Below are positions 26,229 to 35,010 of a DNA stretch of 64,000 bases, piece after piece; positions within the stretch are counted from its first letter, which is position 1; each line of letters opens with the position of its first letter. Origin of the DNA: Bremerella volcania (GTDB lineage: Bacteria > Planctomycetota > Planctomycetia > Pirellulales > Pirellulaceae); NCBI RefSeq assembly GCF_007748115.1, contig NZ_CP036289.1, positions 2,170,001-2,234,000 of the forward strand. Direction: 5' to 3'. The notes below the pieces were generated by a model. That model ran no database searches. It had not been told where the DNA came from and saw only the letters and a program-made list of their open reading frames with translations. The position numbers and the translations under genes were made by a program.

Positions 26229-27098
26229 ATGGTAACCGGCGATCAGTTTGAACGTCTGCGGCACGATTTGATTGGATTCTGCTATCGAATGCTGGGAAGT
26301 CTTCCCGATGCCGAGGACATCGCCCAGGAAGCGTACCTCCGCTGGGAACAGGCCGGGCGGCCGGAATTGGATTCGCCCAAAAGTTGGTATCTGCGCGTGT
26401 GTGCGCGGCTTTGCTTGGACCGCGTGAAGTCTGTCCGTTATCAACGCGAGAAATATATCGGTCCCTGGTTGCCAGAGCCAATCATGGACGATCATGCCGA
26501 TCGCGCGGAACTCGACGAAACGCTTTCAATCGCACTCATGCTGATGATCGAACGCTTGAAACCCGCCGAACGGGCCGCGTTCATTTTGCACGATCTGTTC
26601 GGCTATGAGTTTCCAGAGGTCGCCGAAATCCTCGGACTGGAAGCCGCCAATTGCCGTCAACTCGCCAAGCGGGCCAGGGTTCACCTGCGTGGCGAAAAGC
26701 CGCGCGGAGGGGCCGATCCGGCAGGCATCAAGCGAATCTCCGACGCTTTTTTTAAGGCAGTAAACGCCGGGGATTTGGATCGCCTGCGTGACGTCCTGTC
26801 GAAAGACGTCGTACTGCATGCCGATAGTGGCGGCAAAGTGAGCGCCGCGCGCGACCTGATCGTGGGCTTCCACTCGGTAACGACTTTCATGATTCGAGTC
26901 TTCCGCAACGCTCAGCACGAAGTCAAGATCACGTTTCGTCCGGCCTGGTTCAACGGAGCCCCTGGCGTGGTCAGTTACCAGGGGGAAAAGATCATTGCCG
27001 CCTACCACTTCGAAGTGGTCAACGGCAAGATTGCCTCGCTATTCGTCTACCGAAATCCCGACAAGCTGGCGATCTTCGAGCAAACCTCGGCGAGTTAG
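26229..27098 (+). CDS. ECF41-group RNA polymerase sigma factor with SnoaL-like C-terminal domain
   Basis: 289 residues from ATG 26229, with GAGGAA upstream. Sigma region 2 is at about 5-70 (FCYRMLGSLPDAEDIAQEAY) and region 4 at about 95-155 (LFGYEFPEVAEILGLEAANC). Between them is WLPEP (80-84), the ECF41 linker signature. Residues 165-289 are a SnoaL-like domain carrying DSGGK (199-203; usual motif DGGGK) and NPDKL (276-280). In studied ECF41 factors this extension controls sigma activity and no anti-sigma factor is used. It shares an operon with the CMD-like gene. A matching promoter is found upstream of that gene. Confidence 0.93.
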   Translation: MVTGDQFERLRHDLIGFCYRMLGSLPDAEDIAQEAYLRWEQAGRPELDSPKSWYLRVCARLCLDRVKSVRYQREKYIGPWLPEPIMDDHADRAELDETLSIALMLMIERLKPAERAAFILHDLFGYEFPEVAEILGLEAANCRQLAKRARVHLRGEKPRGGADPAGIKRISDAFFKAVNAGDLDRLRDVLSKDVVLHADSGGKVSAARDLIVGFHSVTTFMIRVFRNAQHEVKITFRPAWFNGAPGVVSYQGEKIIAAYHFEVVNGKIASLFVYRNPDKLAIFEQTSAS

Positions 27099-27514
27099 CT
27101 GGAAGTGACCTCGAAGGAAAACGAATTGTCATCCGACTCTTTCACGGTCGCCGTGATTTCGCTTTCTTCGTTGTACTTCTTGGGAATGATGTTCACGTAC
27201 GAAGGCTCGGCATCGGCCCCGTACATCTTGGTGTTCCCTTCTTTGGCGATGTAAGAACGGATTTCTATTTTTCGGTCGCCGGCGAGGACCTCACCGGAAA
27301 ACTTGCCGCCTTCCACTTTCACGGTATCGCGAATCCCTTCGGCAACCGAAACGAAGGCTACCTCGCCGGATTCCATCGGCTTGCCGTCGAGCGTGACTTC
27401 TCCCTGAACGGGATACGACTTGGGGATGGGACGCTGATTGTTGCAGCCGAGCAAAGCGATCCCAGCCAGAAACAACAGCGTGGTGATGACTGCGGACGAT
27501 TTATTCATGATCAT
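27095..27514 (-). CDS. Transthyretin-like lipoprotein downstream of DUF1559 gene 3
   Basis: 139 residues from ATG 27514 (ATG 27508 is equally possible). The lipobox is in LLFLAGIALLGCNN. The mature part is a beta-sandwich (YPVQGEVTLDGKPMESGEVAFVSV) with the same general pattern as the lipoprotein at 23853: xxGxVTLDGKP then xxGxVxF. It is convergent with the sigma factor gene with a four-base overlap of stops. It follows a DUF1559 gene across a stem-loop at 27541-27569. Confidence 0.85.
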   Translation of the reverse strand: MIMNKSSAVITTLLFLAGIALLGCNNQRPIPKSYPVQGEVTLDGKPMESGEVAFVSVAEGIRDTVKVEGGKFSGEVLAGDRKIEIRSYIAKEGNTKMYGADAEPSYVNIIPKKYNEESEITATVKESDDNSFSFEVTSS

Positions 27515-27540
27515 TCGGATGGGTTGTTGTTGAGCCACAA

Positions 27541-27569
27541 GGGCAACACGTATCGATTCGTGTTGCCCC
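27541..27569 (-). promoter_or_regulatory. 10-bp stem-loop between DUF1559 gene 3 and its lipoprotein gene
   Basis: GGGCAACACG (27541-27550) and CGTGTTGCCC (27559-27568) pair across an 8-nt loop. It lies 22 bp after the DUF1559 stop and about 26 bp before the lipoprotein start, with no T-tract. Confidence 0.6.
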
Positions 27570-27590
27570 GTCGGAAGAATGACGAGACGA

Positions 27591-28661
27591 CTACGGAAGT
27601 TCGATGACCTGTCCATCGTCACGCGTCACGAGCCGCGCTTGGAGGTCCATCGACATCGTCTCCGGGAGGAAACGCACCGAGCCATCGGCCAGCAAAGTCA
27701 TCACGCCGCCCGGGTGGGCGGAGATCAACGGCATGTTGGTACTGGCATTGTCACAGATCCCGTCTGAACCGCAGTTGCCAGGCCAGTTCGGCCAGCCGGT
27801 TCCAGGGCGTTTCTTTTGGTTGATGGGATAGCGAATGGTGACTTGATTGAACGTTCGCAGATCACCTCCATTGCCGGTTTTGGGTGGGGCGTTGGTCGAA
27901 CGCCAGCCGATGATCCAGCCGTGGCGAGCGCTATTGCGATAGTCGCGTTTCGACCCATCGGCGGTGATCAGGAAGTCGCTGATTTCACCAATCACGGCCG
28001 TGTTCGATGTACCGTCGGTGATTGATTCCAACCCGAGCTTACCACTGGGAATCATTACGCCACCACCGCTGGCGATGCCCCCAGAGCAACAGCCGGCCGA
28101 CGAGCCAGGTGTGTTGATGCGGCTTTCAGTGTAATTGGGGATAAGTCCATCCACGGCACCCGAGATCGCGGCATAGCTGGCCGCCATGATAGGACCATTT
28201 GAGTTGGGACTGACGCAAAACTCTTCGAGAGGCGAAGAAGGACAAAGATAGCCATCGATCAAGACATTCTTCGAGGCAGCCGTATTGTTCGATGCATTCG
28301 TTCCCCAGCCAGAACCGCCGCCGAGGTTGAACTTGTCGTACAGGGCGTTTTGTTCGATGAATGGAAGCAGGTAGACCATCCAGGAACTGCCCCACGCACT
28401 TCCTGTGGCGTGTGTACCGAATGGGATTTGATCGACGGCCCCACCTGGAGGGACAACCCCATATGTGTCGTGGAAGTTGTGAATTCCCAGGCCCAATTGC
28501 TTCATGTTGTTGCTGCACTGCATCCGCCGGGCAGCTTCGCGGGCTTGTTGTACGGCGGGCAGAAGCAGAGCAATCAACACGCCAATGATTGCAATGACGA
28601 CTAAGAGCTCTACCAGGGTAAAACCAAGTCGTGTGCCTGAATTGCGACAGTGACTTGCCAT
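27591..28661 (-). CDS. DUF1559 protein with type IV pilin-like N-terminus (third of three)
   Basis: 356 residues. The prepilin motif is RLGFTLVELLVVIAIIGVLI, followed by QQAREAARRMQCSNNMKQ. A Gly/Ser-rich patch (GGGSGWGTNASNNTAAS) lies near residue 115 and a cysteine pair (AGCCSGG) near 195. The family ends with ISAHPGGVMTLLADGSVRFLPETM. It belongs to the same family as the genes at 20965 and 22721 but is on the opposite strand. A terminal stem-loop and a lipoprotein gene follow. Confidence 0.92.
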   Translation of the reverse strand: MASHCRNSGTRLGFTLVELLVVIAIIGVLIALLLPAVQQAREAARRMQCSNNMKQLGLGIHNFHDTYGVVPPGGAVDQIPFGTHATGSAWGSSWMVYLLPFIEQNALYDKFNLGGGSGWGTNASNNTAASKNVLIDGYLCPSSPLEEFCVSPNSNGPIMAASYAAISGAVDGLIPNYTESRINTPGSSAGCCSGGIASGGGVMIPSGKLGLESITDGTSNTAVIGEISDFLITADGSKRDYRNSARHGWIIGWRSTNAPPKTGNGGDLRTFNQVTIRYPINQKKRPGTGWPNWPGNCGSDGICDNASTNMPLISAHPGGVMTLLADGSVRFLPETMSMDLQARLVTRDDGQVIELP

Positions 28662-28937
28662 GGAATCACCTCAATTGAAAAGAGATAAAATGATGAGACA
28701 GCTAATCGAAGGCTGGCTTAAATCGTTTTATCGCCCCGAAATTAGTGGGTCAATAAATAATTCTCGTGATTTAAGGAATTCTATTCTGTGTGTCCGGGAG
28801 TAGCTGGTTTTTTGTTACCCAAATTGCCAGCTGTTTTTTTAGATAAGGTGCCCGATTTGCATGCGTGACGCATAGATACAAAAAAAGGAGGTCGCAAGAA
28901 GCGACCTCTGAAAGCAGACCTGATTTCGCTGGAAGAG
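28662..28937. other. Upstream region of DUF1559 gene 3, and end of the heme-protein gene
   Basis: About 275 bp: AT-rich leader of the DUF1559 gene and the terminator of the neighbouring heme-domain gene (28880-28909). No other gene is seen. Confidence 0.5.
28880..28909 (-). terminator. Intrinsic terminator of the heme-domain gene
   Basis: Read on the minus strand, AGAGGTCGC and GCGACCTCC form a 9-bp stem (one mismatch) with loop TTCTT, followed by seven T's. It lies just after the gene's stop codon. Confidence 0.85.
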
Positions 28938-29465
28938 CTAGTTTTCAATCGGCACGGTGTAGCTGATCGCACCAATGGGCGTGCCGGGTTTGACGTCGGC
29001 GTAGTGCTCGTGGCACATGGTGCATTTTTGCATGACGACTGGCACCGGAGTGGCCGAGCGGAGGTAACGTTTGCCCTCTTTTTCGATCACTTGCTCGTAG
29101 CCTGGTTTGCCGGAGAGGAGCGCCTTGATCGCGTTCTTTTCAAACGCATCGGCCGGTGCGTTCTCGGGGTTGTAGGGTTCGTCGGTCGCGTCGAGTAGAC
29201 GTACGCTGTGCCACCCCTTCTCTTCCGCGGAGGCGAACAGCTTTTTGAACGCGATACCTGCAGGCAGGTCGTCCTCGTCGTGGACGTAATTCTCGGTGAT
29301 GAGAACGATGCCCCCCTTATAAATGTCATCGATCATTTGCACCGTCTTCCGGGCCCTTTCCACGGACGCGTCTTTTTCGGACGGTTCACCATGACTGATC
29401 GAGCTAAACGAGAACGATAGGATTGTCGCGAACAATACCCATAAAACTGCCTGGGACGCACGCAT
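28938..29465 (-). CDS. DUF3365/Tll0287-like c-type heme protein
   Basis: 175 residues from ATG 29465, which has AGGAG eight bases upstream; a longer frame from 29510 lacks it. The signal peptide is about 1-25 (ASQAVLWVLFATILSFSFS). The mature domain contains one c-type heme motif CTMCHEHY near the C-terminus, in the position used by Tll0287-like (DUF3365) domains. Those domains act as heme-based sensors or electron carriers in the periplasm. No kinase domain is attached here, so a small soluble heme protein is inferred. Confidence 0.82.
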   Translation of the reverse strand: MRASQAVLWVLFATILSFSFSSISHGEPSEKDASVERARKTVQMIDDIYKGGIVLITENYVHDEDDLPAGIAFKKLFASAEEKGWHSVRLLDATDEPYNPENAPADAFEKNAIKALLSGKPGYEQVIEKEGKRYLRSATPVPVVMQKCTMCHEHYADVKPGTPIGAISYTVPIEN

Positions 29466-29608
29466 GAGGGAGCTCCTAGTGAAAAACAAATGAGGATGGA
29501 AGCAGACCAACTAAGGTCGGAGGCTTTAAATTGGATATTTAAGTCCTGTTTTGTAGCATTAGTTTAAGAGGGCTTAAATTGGATGTCAATGTCCTTTTTT
29601 TGGGGGCC

Positions 29609-29640
29609 AAAAAAAGAGACCGCACTTGGGCGGCCTCTTT
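29609..29640 (-). terminator. Intrinsic terminator of the phosphofructokinase gene
   Basis: On the minus strand AGAGGCCGC and GCGGTCTCT form a 9-bp stem (one G-U pair) with loop CCAAGT, followed by seven T's. Confidence 0.85.
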
Positions 29641-29669
29641 CGTGGCGGAAGGTGTCTGCTCGACGTGAC

Positions 29670-30965
29670 TTAGTCGTTGACGTACGTTTCCAGAAAACGG
29701 GCCAATTTCTGGAAGTCGCAGCCTGGTTCGATGTGGCGAACGACCGTAACCAGATTGTCTTGATCGACCAGTTCCGTGAAGTCGACGTACTGCAGTTCGA
29801 ACTGACCCTTGGCCGAAACCATCACGCCGTTGAGCTTCTTTTCGACCAGAGCGCGATAAGCACCGACGCCGAGTTGGCTGCCCAGGATCACGTCGTAGGC
29901 CAGCGGCTTGGTGCAGCGCGACTCGTAGCCCAGTTGAATCCCGGTGACCTTGCGGCTGCGGCCGGTCTTCTCTTCGTAGGCCTTGGCCACCCACTTGCTG
30001 AACGTGCGGCCGAGTTGAATGTCGGTGATCGCGATGTGACCGTGGTCGTCGCGGGCAACCCCTTCTAGGTAAGATTCCGGCAACATTTCGGCCAGTCCTT
30101 CGGCAAGCACGATCACGCCGAATTCCTTGCCTTCGGCTTCCCGGGCAAGCATGGTTTTGACGATGCGATCGACCACCTTTGGTACGTTCATCGTCTTCTT
30201 GGTCTTGCCCCCTTCTTCCCACTCCTTCTCGACGTAGTCGCCGGTAATGTCCTCGACACTGATTACCAGCGAAGCTTCGCCGGCGATCGCCGCACCGTAA
30301 GCCAACCAGCCAGCACTGCGGCCCATGGCTTCACACAGGAAGTAGGCCTTCGAGGCTTCGCCGTCGTACAGCAGCGTGCGGATTTCCGTGGCCAGGAAGT
30401 CGACCGCGGTGAAGAAGCCAAACGTGAAGTCGATGCCGTTGTAGTCGTTGTCGATCGTCTTGGGCAGGTGAACGACCGGCATCTTCTTGCTGCCTTCGGG
30501 CAGCGTGTCTTGGAACATTTTGAATTTGTTGGCGGTCTTCAGCGTGTCGTCACCGCCGATCGAGATCAGCGCGTCGACACCCAGCGAGCACAACGCGTCG
30601 TAGGTGGTTTGGAAAGCCTTGCAGCGTTCCTTGTCCTTCAGGTGATCGGGGTGCGAGATTGCCTTGCCGGGGTTAGCCCGGGCCGTACCGATCATGATCC
30701 CCTGCTTGGCACGGCTACGACTGAGGACCTTATGGTTCAGGATGATATAGTCACGGTCTTCTTCCATCGGACGATCCGGACCGAACTGCATCAGGTTCGA
30801 GTAGCCATTCAATACACCAACGGCCTCGATCCCCGCTCGCAAAAACGAAACGGCCGCCGTCGAAATCACGGCATTCGCAGCAGGTGCAGGCCCACCCGAA
30901 AAGAGGATCGCAACTCGCTTGAAATTATGTGCTGGCTGTTCGGGACGGGAAAGGCTGTTGGCCAT
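29670..30965 (-). CDS. pfp: Phosphofructokinase with pyrophosphate-dependent-type active site
   Basis: About 431 residues from ATG 30965 (a TTG at 30971 also fits). A PfkA-superfamily enzyme phosphorylating fructose-6-phosphate. The phosphate-donor motif is GGDD (137-140) instead of GGDG, and the catalytic motif is PKTIDND (168-174) with Lys in place of Gly. Both substitutions are diagnostic of PPi-dependent enzymes (EC 2.7.1.90). Also visible are LFSGGPAPAANAVIST near the N-terminus and the sugar-binding region CEAMGRSAGWLAYG. A reversible PPi reaction would replace both ATP-PFK and fructose bisphosphatase. The donor is inferred from motifs only. Confidence 0.9.
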   Translation of the reverse strand: MANSLSRPEQPAHNFKRVAILFSGGPAPAANAVISTAAVSFLRAGIEAVGVLNGYSNLMQFGPDRPMEEDRDYIILNHKVLSRSRAKQGIMIGTARANPGKAISHPDHLKDKERCKAFQTTYDALCSLGVDALISIGGDDTLKTANKFKMFQDTLPEGSKKMPVVHLPKTIDNDYNGIDFTFGFFTAVDFLATEIRTLLYDGEASKAYFLCEAMGRSAGWLAYGAAIAGEASLVISVEDITGDYVEKEWEEGGKTKKTMNVPKVVDRIVKTMLAREAEGKEFGVIVLAEGLAEMLPESYLEGVARDDHGHIAITDIQLGRTFSKWVAKAYEEKTGRSRKVTGIQLGYESRCTKPLAYDVILGSQLGVGAYRALVEKKLNGVMVSAKGQFELQYVDFTELVDQDNLVTVVRHIEPGCDFQKLARFLETYVND

Positions 30966-31209
30966 GATCAAAATCCATAAGGGAATCGAAAGCAGTAAGT
31001 TGTCTGAACCGCTGATTTTATGCGTTATGGGGTTGTTTTCAACCTGCGTGAATTGACGACAGCCTGGGGAATTGGTTGCGGGGAGATGCTGGGCGATAGA
31101 TTGCTGGTAACGGGGGGATTGCTGCGATTAAAGGATGTCCGACTGGGATGCCTCCACAACAATTGATGGGCTGCAGATAAGGGATGCCTGAGCACCCCCT
31201 GATCGTACG

Positions 31210-32076
31210 CTACTTCGCCGGCAGCGTAGCGGAATGGATCTCGGCTAGTTCGTCCGCCGATAAGGCTCTCTTATACACGGCCAGGCCGCCCAACTTTCCG
31301 CCGAAACCTTGTTTGAGCATCGGCTTCTCGGCTTCAGGATAATGGGGCCAATTGGGCAGGCACTGGCGAGCCACCGTGAAGTCGGCTCCCTTCTCGCCCC
31401 CATCAAAGATCGGCTTGTGCCAGGGAAACGGATTGTAGCCGGGATGCTCGTCTAGCTGGCCGTTGACGTAGACCCGCAGGAAGTGGTGATCGTAGGTGTA
31501 GGCGATCATCGTCCACTCACGCTTGGGAAGCTTCGTTTGGCCGGAAGCGTACGAGAAACAGAAGGGCTTACCCGGCGTTGCGCCGCCGACGTCCGAGGCG
31601 TAGCCATGCGTTTGGTGCTTGGCAGGAATGCGATCCATTGTTTCAAAGTTGGTTTGACTGGCGGCACAGGTAAACAGCGCATATTGCCGCTTGGCGTCCC
31701 GTTCGTTCCACATCCCGGCAATGTACTGCCAATTGGCGTCACTCTCGCGCTGAATCCAAGCGATGATCGTGATCTCGTCTTGGCCGCGGAAGTTCAGACC
31801 TGGGCAATCTTCACGCGGTAAGAGCAACCACTGCCCCTGGCGTATCTTCAGACTGCTGCCGAAGACGCCTTCTTCCGACTTTTCGATGGGGCCGTTTTGC
31901 GGTGCTAGCGGATAGGCGTGCGACCCGCTGCTGATATAGCCATCGGTCGATTGCCGCTGAAAATCCCAGAAGCAAACCAGTCCGGGACGCTGGACGACCG
32001 GAGAGGAAACCTCCTGGGCGGAGGCAACCGAAGCAAAACTAAGCAGTGCGATAAGAAACAGCAGGCGATATGGCAT
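31210..32076 (-). CDS. Secreted LamG/concanavalin-like protein
   Basis: 288 residues from ATG 32076. The signal peptide is MPYRLLFLIALLSFASVASA. The mature protein is a LamG/concanavalin A-like jelly roll (VCFWDFQRQSTDGYI, ITIIAWIQRESDANWQYIAG, RVYVNGQLDEHPGY, GGLAVYKRALSADELAEIH). The last segment is the family's typical closing helix. It binds or recognises carbohydrate or acts as an adhesion module; no enzyme residues are evident. A remnant of a related gene lies at 35103-35175. Confidence 0.82.
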   Translation of the reverse strand: MPYRLLFLIALLSFASVASAQEVSSPVVQRPGLVCFWDFQRQSTDGYISSGSHAYPLAPQNGPIEKSEEGVFGSSLKIRQGQWLLLPREDCPGLNFRGQDEITIIAWIQRESDANWQYIAGMWNERDAKRQYALFTCAASQTNFETMDRIPAKHQTHGYASDVGGATPGKPFCFSYASGQTKLPKREWTMIAYTYDHHFLRVYVNGQLDEHPGYNPFPWHKPIFDGGEKGADFTVARQCLPNWPHYPEAEKPMLKQGFGGKLGGLAVYKRALSADELAEIHSATLPAK

Positions 32077-32199
32077 TGATGAAGGCAGGCCGAGGTCTAG
32101 GAAGGACGCGTGGCAGGTTTGATGGATCGTAGACGATTGTAGTCTGCCTGCCACACGAAGTCGTACCTACTTCACGAATTTGCTTGGAACGTTTCCACT

Positions 32200-33963
32200 T
32201 TAGGTCAGCGAAGCCGTTGATTTTTGCAGAATCGATCCTAGTTCCGCTTGGTCGGGAACTGGGAATTCGAACAATTCGCAAAGACTTTGAGCCTTCTCAA
32301 GTGCCTCGGTGCAAGCCATGACCCGTTGGTCATGGCTATGGTCGGTGAATTTTTCCAGGCACTGAGAAAGGACGAAGCTCCGATAGGGATGTGGCATGTC
32401 CATTGCGTTCGCGAAGGCCTCGGCCAACTGAATCACCCGAAGATAGGAGGCGTCGACCTTCGGGAGACCTTCTTCCGCGTCTGGGTCATGGTGAGCGACG
32501 ACGGTGCGAACCAGCGCCTGGGGTAGTCGCCATTTTTGCAGCAAAGCCGCTGAGACATGCGCATGATGGATTTGAAAGCTTTCTAACTCCAATTGATGAA
32601 GTTGGGTGCGTCCCACCCCTTGCACGCGTTCCGCGATCAGGTCGTAGCGACTGCCAAATTTGTTCGCCAGAACAAGACAGCCAATGTCCTGCACCAAGCC
32701 CAAGATATAAGCCGTGTCCGGCGAACAGTTTTCCAGTCTTTCCGCGAAAACCGACGCGGCAGCGGCGATGATCACACTTCGTTTCTGGTACCACTGGCGA
32801 TGTGTTTCGTCCCATTTGTTCAGAACATCGGACTGTGCTTTCATGGTTGCCATGGACATGACCATGGCAATGGTCCTTTTAGGGCCATGTAGATTGACCG
32901 CTTGATGAACGCTGGTCGTCTGCTCGAAGTGGGAACGTCCCCGATTGGTCACTTTCAAAAGGTCAGTTGCCGCACGTGTGTCCGCCGAGATGTCGTCAGC
33001 CAACTCATCGATCGAAATATCGTTCAGCGGCATCGCCAGGTACCCGGCGAGTTTGACAACCAGTTGAGGCAGCGGAGGTATATCGCCAAAGTCCTTCACC
33101 AGATGCCGCGCAAGTGGCGGAATGAAAGCATCATGCTCGAGGGTATCTCTCAGAATACGCTGCACCGAAGTCTTGATCTCATTCCGGTCCGTGTTGATGG
33201 GAGTGACGAACTCCACACCGTTTTCGTCCGCAATCTGGTGGATCTTGGAAGACTCTTCCGCAAAAAGAACGACCTTGGGGCGAATGAGTTGATGGTTGAG
33301 CCGTTCGACAATTTCGATGCCAGAAAGAAATCCGCCCAAGTCGTTTTCAATCAACAGTAAGTCGATGCGATGATGATCAAGCACTTGGCAAAGTTGTTCG
33401 GAATTGGTCGTCACGAAAAGGGATTTCGACGAATCGGTTAGTGTTCCCGCTAACTCGTTGGCAACGTTCTTGTCCTTTAGCAGAACGCCGATTGCATGCT
33501 TTCTATGTTGCTCAGCTTTGGGTGTCAGACTTTCGTCAGAGGGATCTTCGGACTCAGTCAGCGGCTCGGATGCGTTTTGAACGGATGTCACCTTTTGATC
33601 CAACAAACCACGCAGTTCTCTGGCCAAGTTGCGAAAGTTGATCGGTTTGTGACGAATTAAATCGATGCCGCGGCTTTCCAGATCCTGGATCAGTCGCTCG
33701 TGACGAATCCCTGTCAGCACGCTCACAATCGGACGCGTCGGAGAGTTAAGCAAGTCAACGCACAGTTTGTGGCCATTCATTTTCGGCATTTTCAAATCGG
33801 TAACCACGAGGTCAAACGGAGACTTTTCATGTTGTTGCCATGCATCCTGACCGTCCGATGACTCGACGCACTGGAAACCGACTTCGCCCAATGCTTTTGC
33901 AAGAAGTGCACGCACCGGCAATTCATCATCGACAACTAACGCGGTCAAATGTTCTGTGACCAT
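32200..33963 (-). CDS. Response regulator with receiver, degenerate second receiver and HDOD domain
   Basis: 587 residues, ATG 33963 with AAGGACT upstream. Residues 5-125 are a REC domain with acidic pair Asp12-Asp13, phospho-acceptor Asp56 (VVTDLKMP) and Lys105. Residues about 150-265 look like a second REC domain that has lost its aspartate signature (NSEQLCQVL, LLLIENDLGGFLSGI). Residues about 285-480 are an HDOD domain (IPPLPQLVVKLAGYLAMPLN, then QTTSVHQAVNLHGPKRTIAMVM). HDOD proteins lack the HD catalytic residues and act in signalling. A histidine-kinase-like membrane protein lies directly upstream on the same strand. Confidence 0.88.
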   Translation of the reverse strand: MVTEHLTALVVDDELPVRALLAKALGEVGFQCVESSDGQDAWQQHEKSPFDLVVTDLKMPKMNGHKLCVDLLNSPTRPIVSVLTGIRHERLIQDLESRGIDLIRHKPINFRNLARELRGLLDQKVTSVQNASEPLTESEDPSDESLTPKAEQHRKHAIGVLLKDKNVANELAGTLTDSSKSLFVTTNSEQLCQVLDHHRIDLLLIENDLGGFLSGIEIVERLNHQLIRPKVVLFAEESSKIHQIADENGVEFVTPINTDRNEIKTSVQRILRDTLEHDAFIPPLARHLVKDFGDIPPLPQLVVKLAGYLAMPLNDISIDELADDISADTRAATDLLKVTNRGRSHFEQTTSVHQAVNLHGPKRTIAMVMSMATMKAQSDVLNKWDETHRQWYQKRSVIIAAAASVFAERLENCSPDTAYILGLVQDIGCLVLANKFGSRYDLIAERVQGVGRTQLHQLELESFQIHHAHVSAALLQKWRLPQALVRTVVAHHDPDAEEGLPKVDASYLRVIQLAEAFANAMDMPHPYRSFVLSQCLEKFTDHSHDQRVMACTEALEKAQSLCELFEFPVPDQAELGSILQKSTASLT

Positions 33964-34095
33964 CTTCTAGTCCTTATATTGTCCAAGGAAGATTTTTACA
34001 CATTACAGACTGGGAATACGGTTTCGTCAGTCGGCCGCGTCTTGCGGAGGTTACTCCCAAAAAAGTGATTGTTCCAATCAATATTCGTCGTGTTT

Positions 34096-34728
34096 CTACG
34101 GAAATAGGGCCTCAGAGATTTCTCCTCGATAATCAGTTTTCGAAGCGGTATCGGTGGATGTCTCTAATTGGGACGTCCTTTGCACTTGTCTGCCAAGAAG
34201 ACCAAGCTTCTCGGTGAGTGCCGAACCATTGCGGGCAGAGGTTACCATGACCTCTAGGTCGCTGCGGCGAGGGTCGTCGGAGTCCAGGTCTTCTTGCAAC
34301 ATGAAGGCAAGGCCGAGGATCACTTGGAGAACGTTGCTCATTTCGTGCGCGATTTCTCGAACTTCGTAACCCAAGTGCTCTGCCGTGAACCCATCCAAGT
34401 GCTGGTGAACCTGGTCGGATTGTGTGGAGCAATAGATGAATGCAAAGGGAGACGCTAAGGCAATCCAGAGCAGACGAATTAAATAGTCGAGTGCGTTGGC
34501 TTCTTCGCCGGCCAACCGCAGCGAGCCGACGAATGCCAGCAACGCACAGGCCACGACAATCGCAATGAGGCTGTTGCGTTCCTTTCCCAAGGAGGCTAGC
34601 ATCACCGCGAAGGCATACAGTCCGCCGACGAGGTTGCCCAGAGGGACTACAAGATCTGTTATGAAAATGGCAACGGCAATGATGCCAGATAGTAGTAGGT
34701 ATCCATACTTATGGTGGAAAAACATCAT
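34096..34728 (-). CDS. Membrane protein with histidine-kinase-like dimerisation helix but no ATPase domain
   Basis: 210 residues; AAAGGTGAG precedes the ATG pair at 34728/34725. Four hydrophobic helices fill residues 8-100 (LLLSGIIAVAIFITDLVV; IAIVVACALLAFVGSL; LWIALASPFAFIY). Residues about 120-190 resemble a HisKA dimerisation helix with His128 in REIAHEMSNVLQVILG. The protein stops 80 residues later, so the HATPase_c domain of a normal kinase is absent and there is no sign of a frameshifted continuation. It is followed, 132 bp on, by the REC-HDOD gene, which could be its phosphotransfer or protein-binding partner. Confidence 0.72.
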   Translation of the reverse strand: MMFFHHKYGYLLLSGIIAVAIFITDLVVPLGNLVGGLYAFAVMLASLGKERNSLIAIVVACALLAFVGSLRLAGEEANALDYLIRLLWIALASPFAFIYCSTQSDQVHQHLDGFTAEHLGYEVREIAHEMSNVLQVILGLAFMLQEDLDSDDPRRSDLEVMVTSARNGSALTEKLGLLGRQVQRTSQLETSTDTASKTDYRGEISEALFP

Positions 34729-35010
34729 CTCACCTTTCTGGGCCGCATGTACGAGAACCGATAGGGTGACTAGTTCTAATATGGGATACTGAAATACACC
34801 CAGGGTAAGTTTTTGCGGTGAAATAGTAGAAAATAGATGGGGAATTGCGGTCGATGCTGACTTCGCCCTCAGCGCAAGATGACGAATGATACGATTAGAG
34901 GAAGGGAATCGATTATTGCGGAAGATTCAGTGCGCAGGCTTATACCATGCGTCTCTGTCACGAAGAGCAGGTGCTTTGCGAAATGAATACTGGGCAGTCG
35001 AGAACTCGAC

